A stretch of DNA of 12,374 bases from CAYWHE01 sp964458125 (GTDB lineage Bacteria > Bacteroidota > Bacteroidia > AKYH767-A > OLB10): assembly GCA_964458125.1 (NCBI GenBank), contig CAYWHE010000120.1, positions 1 through 12,374 of the forward strand, in the 5' to 3' direction. Both the position numbers and the translations under genes were made by a program. The notes under the pieces are model-generated. The model was given only the letters and a program-made list of their open reading frames with translations, was not told the origin of the DNA and did no database searches. Positions 6,821 through 12,374 of the stretch are shown in pieces (the first letter of the stretch is position 1; each line of letters starts with the position of its first letter).

Positions 6821-7486
6821 TTAATCCCGCCAAAGGTAAGGAAATAATAAATAAGCAAGTGTGATCAGGATGATATTTAACAGTATCAAAACAACCAGGT
6901 ATTGATAATTAACCGACCAGGCCAGGCCATCAATGGCATTCTTGGAGAAGCGGATCACCGTGATCAGCAGGGGTATCAGCACGGGGAAACCCAGGATGGA
7001 TACCATGGCCGCATTGCCCCCGGCCCTCGAGGCAATGGCTGAAATGAGGGTGAGCAGGGAGGATAGCCCGGAAATGCCTAAAAACAGACCCACCATGAAC
7101 ATGCCCGTGTTTTGAACCAGGTTGCCGATAAACAGCATATAAAATGCAAGCGCCACAACCGACAGGGTGGAGAGTAAAACGATATGGTAGAAAATTTTCG
7201 ACAGGATAACGGTTCGGGGATTCAGGAGTACATACTGATAGAGCTGTAATCCTTTGCTTTCCTGCAAAAAACCCTTAGCCACCGCGCTGACAGCAGCAAA
7301 GAGGAGGATGATCCAGAACAGGGCATTCCAGGTGGCCGGATCGATGATCTGTTTGAAGGACAGGTAACAGACATATACGGTGGAAATCACATATATCAAC
7401 AGGCCGCTGAAGGCGTATTTCTGCCTCCATTCCAGGACGAACTCCTTGGAGATGAGGGTTTGTATTTGTTTCAGGGTCGTCATCAT
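6821..7486 (-). CDS. ccmB: CcmB, membrane subunit of the heme ABC transporter
   Basis: A 221-residue protein with six membrane helices and the length typical of CcmB (about 220). Family features are the N-terminal amphipathic KEFVLEWRQK (14-23), the coupling segment GFLQESKGLQLYQYV (72-86) followed by LLNPRTVILSKI, and GGNAAMVSILGFPVLIPLL (156-174). CcmB pairs with the ATPase CcmA, and together with CcmC and CcmD they release heme-loaded CcmE. ccmA is not in this window, so the ATPase must be encoded elsewhere or be provided by another protein. The gene begins with two adjacent ATG codons (7484-7486 and 7481-7483). It starts 6 nt after the stop of the carboxypeptidase gene, which indicates co-transcription. 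Confidence 0.92.
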   Translation of the reverse strand: MMTTLKQIQTLISKEFVLEWRQKYAFSGLLIYVISTVYVCYLSFKQIIDPATWNALFWIILLFAAVSAVAKGFLQESKGLQLYQYVLLNPRTVILSKIFYHIVLLSTLSVVALAFYMLFIGNLVQNTGMFMVGLFLGISGLSSLLTLISAIASRAGGNAAMVSILGFPVLIPLLITVIRFSKNAIDGLAWSVNYQYLVVLILLNIILITLAYLLFPYLWRD

Positions 7487-7492
7487 ACCCGG

Positions 7493-9004
7493 TCACCGTA
7501 CACCGGCTTTTTCAGGCAGGTAGATCGTATGGTATTTCTCCCGGACATAGTTCATAAAATAACCGAAACGCAATGGTTCCCCGGTGATTTTTTCACAAAG
7601 CTGTCCGGCCCTGTATTGTTTTCCGAATGCATGGATCTTCATCCTCAGCCAGTCCAGCAGAGGCTTATTGTTTCCCGATTCAATATCCTTTTCCAGGTCA
7701 GGATTTTCTTTTTTTGCCTGCTGGTAAAACTGTGCTGCATAGAAACTTCCGAGCGAATAGGTTGGGAAATATCCGAAACTGCCATGCGACCAGTGAACGT
7801 CCTGCAGCACTCCGCGGGCATCATCGGGAACATCCAGTCCCAGGTATTCCATGTAATAGGCATTCCAGGTGCCTGGCAGGTCCCGGACCTGAAGCTGCCC
7901 GCCGATCAGTTTTTTCTCGATTTCATACCGGATGAGAACATGCAGGTGATAGGTGATTTCATCAGCGCTGGTTCGAATCAGCGAAGGTTCCACTACGTTG
8001 ATGCCGCGGTAAAACTCATCCAGGCTCACGTTTTTCAGGTTTTCCGGGAATAAATCCTGAAGGGCCCTGTACTGATAACGCCAGTATGGCAGGGACCGTC
8101 CCACCTGGTTTTCCCATAACCTCGACTGGGATTCATGAATCCCAAGTGAAACGGCTTCTCCCGAGGGCAGGCCATAGTTGCCTGCAGGCAATCCCTGTTC
8201 GTATAAGGCGTGACCGCCTTCATGAATACAGCCCCAGATCATTTCCCGGATATCTTTTTCGTTTATACGGGTCGTTACACGTACGTCTTCAGCTGAAAAG
8301 GAGGTGGTAAAGGGGTGAGCTGAAATGTCCTGTCTTCCTTTGTCAAAATCAAAATGCATTTGCCGGAGCAAATCAAGTCCGAATGACCATTGTTTGTCCT
8401 TCGGATAATGCTGATAAAGGAAACGGTCATCGGGAGCGGGCATGTTCCTCAATTCCAGTATGAAAGGAACCAGTTCCTTTTTGACATCGGCAAACAGAAT
8501 ATCCAGTTCCGCAACGGTACAACCGGGTTCGTACTGGTCGAGCAGGGCATTGTATGGATGTCCTTCAAAACCCAGGAGCTCACATTCCTGCTTTTTCAAA
8601 ACGAGTAATTTCTCCAGGCAGGGCTCATACAGGCTGAAATCATTTTTCTTACGGGCCTCCTGCCAGGCATTAAAACAGGCCGAAATGGTCCGGCTCATTT
8701 CCTCCACAAATACGGTGGAATATTTTTTCTGATCCCGGTATGATTTGGTGGTTTCCCGGATGTTGGCTGCTTCAGCCTCATTCAGCCGCTGGTCATTTCC
8801 AAGAGTTTCCAGCAGTGCGCCAAGTTCATCGGAAGACAGCATTTCGTGAATGAGTCCCGACAGGGTTGCCAGTTGCCGGGCCCGGTATACCGCGCCTGAC
8901 TCAGGCATGTAAACTTCCTGGTCCCATTGGAGCAAAGCTGAAGCATAGGTGAGGTCAGCCGCTCTTCTGAGCAGTTCCTGGTAGCGCTGGTAGGTGGAAT
9001 TCAT
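7493..9004 (-). CDS. M32 family zinc carboxypeptidase (Taq type)
   Basis: A 503-residue cytoplasmic metallocarboxypeptidase of family M32, which removes C-terminal residues from peptides using one divalent metal ion. All family signatures are present in order: HPF (230-232), DVRVTT (240-245), the zinc-binding HEGGH (261-265), and GIHESQSRLWEN (288-299). E291 in the last is 30 residues after H261, the spacing of the third zinc ligand in this family. Further on are IRTSADEITYHLH (343-355) and GVLQDVHWSHGSFGYFPTY (398-416), the latter with the M32 GxxQDxHW block. The length matches Taq carboxypeptidase (about 500-510). There is no signal peptide, so it should act on cytoplasmic peptides, probably in peptide recycling. 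The ATG overlaps the DUF423 stop (ATGA), and ccmB starts 6 nt after its own stop, so it is translated from the ccm transcript. A functional link with cytochrome maturation is not established. Confidence 0.95.
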   Translation of the reverse strand: MNSTYQRYQELLRRAADLTYASALLQWDQEVYMPESGAVYRARQLATLSGLIHEMLSSDELGALLETLGNDQRLNEAEAANIRETTKSYRDQKKYSTVFVEEMSRTISACFNAWQEARKKNDFSLYEPCLEKLLVLKKQECELLGFEGHPYNALLDQYEPGCTVAELDILFADVKKELVPFILELRNMPAPDDRFLYQHYPKDKQWSFGLDLLRQMHFDFDKGRQDISAHPFTTSFSAEDVRVTTRINEKDIREMIWGCIHEGGHALYEQGLPAGNYGLPSGEAVSLGIHESQSRLWENQVGRSLPYWRYQYRALQDLFPENLKNVSLDEFYRGINVVEPSLIRTSADEITYHLHVLIRYEIEKKLIGGQLQVRDLPGTWNAYYMEYLGLDVPDDARGVLQDVHWSHGSFGYFPTYSLGSFYAAQFYQQAKKENPDLEKDIESGNNKPLLDWLRMKIHAFGKQYRAGQLCEKITGEPLRFGYFMNYVREKYHTIYLPEKAGVR

Positions 9005-9402
9005 AGTTGTTTCTCTTTTTTTAACTGGCTACCGATAAATAAACTCAACCATCCACCAATAAAAGACAATCCACCCAATGGAGTGACGGCGCCCAACCAT
9101 TTCCAGGGGGAGGCTGAAAATAGGTAACTTGCCGTCATCAGGTAAAGCGAACCGCTAAACAGGATGATACCGGTGATAAAGAGATATCCGGCTAATCGTA
9201 TCGCCCTCGTTTCCTGCCGGCCGGCCAGGATACCGGTGAGTATAAGCGCCAGGCTATGATAAAACTGGTAACGGACAGCGGTTTCAAAGACAGCCAGTGT
9301 TTCAGGCCCGAGTCTGGTTTTCAGGGAATGGGCCCCGAAGGCCCCCAGGGCCACACAGATGCAGCCGGACAAGGCCGCTGCGGAAATAAATTTGTTCGAC
9401 AT
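9001..9402 (-). CDS. DUF423 integral membrane protein
   Basis: A 133-residue protein with four hydrophobic helices (about residues 4-24, 45-62, 70-95, 103-122) and the DUF423 signature GAFGAHSLK near residue 22, followed by YQFYHSLALIL. The second half carries a WKWLGAVTPLGGLSFIGGWL segment, also typical. The protein belongs to the same family as E. coli YgdD; its function is unknown. The ATG at 9400-9402 (M-SNKF) is preferred over an in-frame TTG five codons upstream, because that TTG falls inside a perfect promoter -7 element and adds no conserved residues. It is the first gene of the probable DUF423-M32-ccmBCDEF operon and overlaps the peptidase gene by 4 nt. Confidence 0.9.
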   Translation of the reverse strand: MSNKFISAAALSGCICVALGAFGAHSLKTRLGPETLAVFETAVRYQFYHSLALILTGILAGRQETRAIRLAGYLFITGIILFSGSLYLMTASYLFSASPWKWLGAVTPLGGLSFIGGWLSLFIGSQLKKEKQL

Positions 9403-9414
9403 GACAGGAGCCTG

Positions 9415-9422
9415 CAAATATA
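9415..9422 (-). promoter_or_regulatory. Candidate -7 element for the ccm operon
   Basis: Read on the - strand this is TATATTTG, a full match to TAnnTTTG. The G is 12 nt before the DUF423 ATG, so transcription would begin only about 5-7 nt upstream of the start codon, giving a nearly leaderless mRNA. No convincing TTTG -33 element sits at the usual distance. The position directly before the first gene supports it, but the short leader argues for caution. Confidence 0.4.
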
Positions 9423-9594
9423 TTCAATTCCGCGTTCCCGGTTTGGGTTATGAAAGACAAGCGGCCGGAACTACCGTCAGGTTGGCAAATCCGTTAGCAC
9501 CCTGTCAGACATGAACTAAAAGCCGGTTTTTAATGGTAACTGGCCAGCTTCACCTGTTGAAAAAGGCCTGAAAACCAGGACCGGCAGAATAAAA

Positions 9595-9625
9595 AAAGTC
9601 ATGCCGGAAACAAGGCTTTTTTTCA
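9595..9625 (-). terminator. Possible terminator after the DUF4476 gene
   Basis: On the - strand, A7-GCC, then an 8-nt loop, GGC, a short spacer and T7 can fold back, placing a T-tract 11 to 40 nt after the DUF4476 stop codon. The GC part of the stem is only 3 bp. The structure is symmetric enough to act either way. The location is right but the hairpin is weak. Confidence 0.35.
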
Positions 9626-9636
9626 AACAATGTGAT

Positions 9637-10560
9637 TTACCGTTGATAGGACTGAATATAATCATTCAACTCGTCAATGGAACTTTCAAAGGTGAAAGCA
9701 TCGTTGATTTTGTAATAATTCCCTATATCATAGGTATAACCATAACAATACTTGGCGAAATCAAGCCGGGTGGCCTCGAAGGAAAACAGCATCAGTATTT
9801 GTTTGACCTGCCCGGAAAGCAGGCAGTTATTATTCACAATTTGCCTGGCAACAGCGAGTTTGCTTTCTTCAAATGATTTGGATTCGATGGATCTTTTCAT
9901 TTCTTCAAACTGGCCGCCGCCAACCGGAACCGGACATCCGACAACACCTGAATAACCCGGCAGGTAGACGGGAGGAGGATTGTTGTCCGGTTTACTGTGC
10001 TGATGGGTCGTGGTGGTGGTTGTGGTGGTGGTGGATGAGGTGGTGGTGGCTCCTCCGGCTACATTCATTTGAATAGTGGCCCCCTCCACATTCATATTCA
10101 CTCCCATATTCACGCCTCCGTCCGGAACCTCCAAGGTGGTGGTGGTAGTCTGCGTAACGGTACCAGTATATGGAACCGCACGGGGATCATAAACGACAAT
10201 CTGCTGCCCGCTGCGCGGTTTGGCGGCTTCGGCCACCGGAACAGCGCTCACGAGCCTCATGACATATTCACCCTTGGGATTCTTTTTAATCATGACCGTG
10301 GTTTCCATGTTGGCTTCCAGGGCCAGGTTGAAATTTTTTTCGCCCAGCCGTTTATCCTCAAAAATGATTTTCAGTTTAAAGAATTCGGCATTCAGGCCGG
10401 TAACCTTGACATTGGTCTGAGGTTGGTCGTTTTGACGCAATCCGTTCAGGATGGCATAAAAGCGTTCACCGTTTTCGGTGAAAATGATGGCATTGGATTG
10501 TGCCCGGGCAAAGCAAACAACAGCCAGGAAAGCAACAAAGAGCAGAAGACTTTTTTTCAT
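9637..10560 (-). CDS. Secreted DUF4476 protein with threonine tract
   Basis: A 307-residue exported protein from the ATG of MKKSLLLFVAFLAVV. The open frame reaches 30 codons further up only through a TTG in the promoter region. A clear signal peptide (1-21, cleavage after ARA or ARAQ) is followed by a beta-rich domain (about 22-112). Next is a low-complexity linker with TQTTTTT (136-141), VNMGVNMNV (150-158), a Thr/Ser run (172-185) and a Pro-rich PDNNPPPVYLPGYSG. The C-terminal 90 residues (217-307) are a helical DUF4476 domain with EMKRSIESKSFEESKLAVARQ and FSFEATRLDFAKYCY. DUF4476 is common in secreted Bacteroidota proteins and has no known activity. No lipobox cysteine follows the signal peptide, so it should be periplasmic or outer-surface and not a lipoprotein. 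It has its own promoter (10617-10624) and stands between two units on the same strand. Confidence 0.88.
   Translation of the reverse strand: MKKSLLLFVAFLAVVCFARAQSNAIIFTENGERFYAILNGLRQNDQPQTNVKVTGLNAEFFKLKIIFEDKRLGEKNFNLALEANMETTVMIKKNPKGEYVMRLVSAVPVAEAAKPRSGQQIVVYDPRAVPYTGTVTQTTTTTLEVPDGGVNMGVNMNVEGATIQMNVAGGATTTSSTTTTTTTTTHQHSKPDNNPPPVYLPGYSGVVGCPVPVGGGQFEEMKRSIESKSFEESKLAVARQIVNNNCLLSGQVKQILMLFSFEATRLDFAKYCYGYTYDIGNYYKINDAFTFESSIDELNDYIQSYQR
10006..10047 (-). repeat. Trinucleotide microsatellite coding for threonine
   Basis: On the + strand this is a near-perfect run of TGG triplets broken by a few TTG, ATG and AGG units. Read in the DUF4476 gene it gives ACC/ACA threonine codons with two serines (residues 172-185). 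Because the unit is three bases, slippage would change linker length without shifting the frame. Confidence 0.8.
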
Positions 10561-10616
10561 GGGATCTGAATTGAAAGAGAATAAACGAAATTTAGGGTTT
10601 GAGGTTACCGTGTCTG

Positions 10617-10650
10617 CAAAATTATGGAAAAACCCGGCAATGGGAGGCAA
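10617..10650 (-). promoter_or_regulatory. Promoter of the DUF4476 gene
   Basis: On the - strand TAATTTTG (10624-10617) is a full match to the Bacteroidota -7 element TAnnTTTG. A TTG (10650-10648) lies 23 nt upstream as a possible -33 element. The predicted start near 10610 leaves a leader of about 50 nt before the ATG at 10560. The match and spacing make this the best promoter in the window. Confidence 0.6.
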
Positions 10651-10695
10651 CCGGTAAAGAAAGAATTCAACTAAAGGTCTTGAAGCCGGGCTGGT

Positions 10696-12027
10696 CTATT
10701 GAATGCTTTCAACAAAAGAAATATTCATGCTTTCCAGTTCCTGTAACACGGGCTGATAGACTTCTTTCATCACCGGTATATGAACACCCGTCAAATTGAT
10801 CTCTTTGTTGACGAGTCTCCCGGCCACCATGCCCAAAGGCAATCCCACCGTTTTGGCCATGGCGGTATAAACGGAATCATCGCCTTTCACGACTAAAACC
10901 GAATGCAGTTGCTGTTCTTTTCCATCCAGGGTATAAACGAAATCATGAAACATGACAATCATATCCTGATCCCCGGGCTGAAGGGCCCATTTTTTTTCCA
11001 GCAGGTGCTGCAGGATCCGGGCCGGGGTACTATCAGGTAATCCGATCGGTTCCTCCTCCAGGAGACCTGTCCATTTGATTTTATTCATGACCTCTCCGGA
11101 TTGATTTTCACCGAGGAAGGATGCCAAATCAGCCCCAAGTGAAAAAGAAGTTTTTCCTGCCGGAAGAAAGGATCGGATATAGCCGGCATAGGTCATATCG
11201 GCAGAACCTTCCATGACAAACGTATCATCGGTGATCCCAAGCCTCACAAAAGCATTCCAGGCTTTGCAGAAGCCTTCATTCCGCAGCGTCCCGCGAAGGA
11301 GAGTGGCAATGGATTCCAGACCGTAATGGTGCCGGTATGCCAGGGAATCCCGGTTTGCATAACCTTCAAAACGGCCATAGGATTCCACTTCAATAGGTTC
11401 TGCATATTCGAAAAGACGATTATAAGGGATATATTTATATAATCCGTTTTCTATGTATCGGGCTGTTCCCTGTCCGGCCAGGATAACGTTCCTGGGATTC
11501 CAGGTAAATTTATACTTCCATGGATTTGTATGGAATTCAGGCGCAATGAGTCCGCCGGTGTAAGATTTAAAACTTTTCAGTACGGCACCTTTGTTTTGAA
11601 GCCGGTGAATGATGTGCATGGCTGACATGTGATCAATACCGGGATCAAGACCGCATTCATTCATTATTAACACACCGTTTTTCCGGGCATCGGCATCCAG
11701 GGCCATGATTTCGGGAGAAAGGTAGGAGGCCGTCAGAACGTTTTTTTTTAATGCCACCGCATCTTTTGCCGCAATAATATGCAAAGCAGGGGGAAGGAGG
11801 GAGATCACCAGGTCAGTTTGACTGATTTCCGATTTTCGTTGACTTTCGTTGTTGACATCAAAAACAATGGGCCTCGCATGTGTGTGACCTTTTGTTTTTT
11901 CCCGGGCAAGTTCGGCAGAAACATCTCCAACCGTGACTTCCCAGTTCTCGGTTTCCGCTTTACTTAATAAATAATGTATCAGGACGGTGGAAGACCTGCC
12001 GGCTCCCATGAGTAAAATCTTATTCAT
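10696..12027 (-). CDS. Saccharopine dehydrogenase family protein (glutamate-forming type)
   Basis: A 443-residue soluble enzyme. The N-terminal Rossmann domain has GAGRSS (8-13) as the nucleotide-binding loop and LVISLLPPALH (73-83). GLDPGIDHM (126-134) begins the C-terminal saccharopine reductase domain, which also has HTNPWKYKFTWNPRN (166-180) and LAGQGTARY (183-191). This arrangement is that of LYS9-type saccharopine dehydrogenase, which interconverts saccharopine with glutamate plus 2-aminoadipate 6-semialdehyde using NAD(P). The length (about 440-450) fits. In bacteria such proteins may act in lysine breakdown or on related amino-acid conjugates, and the sequence alone does not settle which. 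No lysine-pathway partner is visible. The ATG directly precedes the Rossmann strand (MNKILLMGAG). It stands alone, 135 nt from the DUF4476 gene, which has its own promoter; no terminator was seen after it. Confidence 0.9.
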   Translation of the reverse strand: MNKILLMGAGRSSTVLIHYLLSKAETENWEVTVGDVSAELAREKTKGHTHARPIVFDVNNESQRKSEISQTDLVISLLPPALHIIAAKDAVALKKNVLTASYLSPEIMALDADARKNGVLIMNECGLDPGIDHMSAMHIIHRLQNKGAVLKSFKSYTGGLIAPEFHTNPWKYKFTWNPRNVILAGQGTARYIENGLYKYIPYNRLFEYAEPIEVESYGRFEGYANRDSLAYRHHYGLESIATLLRGTLRNEGFCKAWNAFVRLGITDDTFVMEGSADMTYAGYIRSFLPAGKTSFSLGADLASFLGENQSGEVMNKIKWTGLLEEEPIGLPDSTPARILQHLLEKKWALQPGDQDMIVMFHDFVYTLDGKEQQLHSVLVVKGDDSVYTAMAKTVGLPLGMVAGRLVNKEINLTGVHIPVMKEVYQPVLQELESMNISFVESIQ

Positions 12028-12062
12028 ACATCAATTAACTATTCACACTCATTTTTTGGATA

Positions 12063-12070
12063 CGAAGGTA
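12063..12070 (-). promoter_or_regulatory. Candidate -7 element of the saccharopine dehydrogenase gene
   Basis: On the - strand this reads TACCTTCG, one mismatch from TAnnTTTG. It would start transcription near 12056 and leave a leader of about 30 nt before the ATG at 12027. No TTG is found at the -33 distance, so support is moderate. Confidence 0.4.
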
Positions 12071-12125
12071 AGAATTTGAGATTGCTGGCCTTTGTTTTAA
12101 ATAATGCGCTGATATTTAGTAAATT

Positions 12126-12139
12126 ATGAAATATTTCAT
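12126..12139. promoter_or_regulatory. Perfect 14-bp palindrome, operator-like
   Basis: ATGAAATATTTCAT reads the same on both strands over all 14 bases. It lies 56 bp upstream of the leftward candidate -7 element and about 108 bp upstream of the rightward candidate promoter. A dimeric regulator site is a reasonable inference. Chance occurrence in AT-rich DNA is the main alternative. Confidence 0.35.
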
Positions 12140-12247
12140 TGAGGTATGGTTCACCGAAAAAGCATTTACCGGCTTATTTATGTTTTTCACCTTAATGATT
12201 GAGCCGGTTTACCATTGAAAAGCCGCGATTTATAAAATAAATGCCGG

Positions 12248-12274
12248 TTTGGATGGCATCGTCAGGTAAATTTG
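12248..12274 (+). promoter_or_regulatory. Candidate rightward promoter near the window edge
   Basis: TTTG (12248-12251) and TAAATTTG (12267-12274, a full TAnnTTTG match) are 15 nt apart, somewhat shorter than usual. Transcription would begin near 12281 and leave the window without a visible start codon. Confidence 0.35.
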
Positions 12275-12374
12275 GGATAACCTTTAGTTTTTACCCCATT
12301 TATTATCAATTAGGATTAAAAATCACTATTAAATTTTGTATGGCCTGATCCAGTTGGTCAGAACAGGCTCATAT

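Larger units (their letters stand above)
12028..12374. other. Intergenic region upstream of the saccharopine dehydrogenase gene
   Basis: These 347 bases hold no supportable gene. They contain a candidate leftward promoter (12063-12070), a 14-bp perfect palindrome (12126-12139) and a candidate rightward promoter (12248-12274). An inverted repeat pairs ACCGGCT at 12168-12174 with AGCCGGT at 12202-12208 across 27 nt. The promoters suggest that a rightward gene begins just past the window edge, making this a divergent control region, but that gene cannot be seen. Confidence 0.6.

Noticed and set aside
7970..7979. GGTTCGAATC, resembling a tRNA T-loop
   Set aside because: It lies inside the M32 carboxypeptidase gene in a conserved coding segment (IRTS), and no acceptor, D or anticodon stem can be formed around it.
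7460..8053. 197-residue open frame on the + strand opposite the M32 gene
   Set aside because: It lies wholly or nearly wholly over coding sequence whose M32 motifs are certain, and it has no family resemblance or start signal.
10561..10650. 30-residue N-terminal extension of the DUF4476 protein from a TTG
   Set aside because: The extension covers the promoter -7 element and would bury the signal peptide inside the protein; the ATG at 10560 gives a normal export signal.

Overview
The window looks like chromosomal DNA of a Bacteroidota bacterium. The reasons are the gene families present (a DUF4476 protein, the short alternative CcmD family, a CcmF with an enlarged periplasmic part), the near absence of Shine-Dalgarno sequences, and several close matches to the Bacteroidota promoter element TAnnTTTG. 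No tRNA, rRNA, CRISPR array, transposase, integrase or phage gene is visible. It reads as ordinary core or near-core sequence with one coherent pathway.

Layout: a 5'-truncated helical-repeat protein of unknown function lies on the + strand (1-1449). A 495-base gap follows, with an extremely AT-rich core and a rho-independent terminator pointing rightward. Everything after that is on the - strand and is read from right to left. From the right these are a saccharopine dehydrogenase family protein (12027-10696), a secreted DUF4476 protein with a threonine tract (10560-9637), and a compact seven-gene cluster (9402-2887): DUF423 membrane protein, M32 zinc carboxypeptidase, ccmB, ccmC, ccmD, ccmE, ccmF. 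Last comes a Rossmann/DUF2520 protein (2721-1945). DUF423 overlaps the peptidase by 4 nt, the peptidase is 6 nt from ccmB, and ccmE overlaps ccmF by 4 nt, so this is very probably one operon. It ends in a weak hairpin with a strong U-tract after ccmF.

Functionally, the ccm genes encode most of a System I cytochrome c maturation machine. CcmB is the membrane part of the heme-handling ABC transporter and CcmC passes heme to CcmE. CcmD is a small helper, CcmE is the periplasmic heme chaperone, and CcmF joins heme to apocytochrome. ccmA, ccmG and ccmH are not in the window. The most notable point is that CcmE has Cys-x-x-x-Tyr (C116, Y120) where the classical protein has His-x-x-x-Tyr, so it belongs to the cysteine-type heme chaperones.

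Other points worth a second look are the non-ATG (TTG) start of ccmC and its altered WWD motif, a 14-bp perfect palindrome in the gap upstream of the saccharopine dehydrogenase gene, a structured gap at 1776-1940 that could encode a small RNA, and an isolated hairpin between ccmF and the DUF2520 gene. No clearly new multi-gene system was found.
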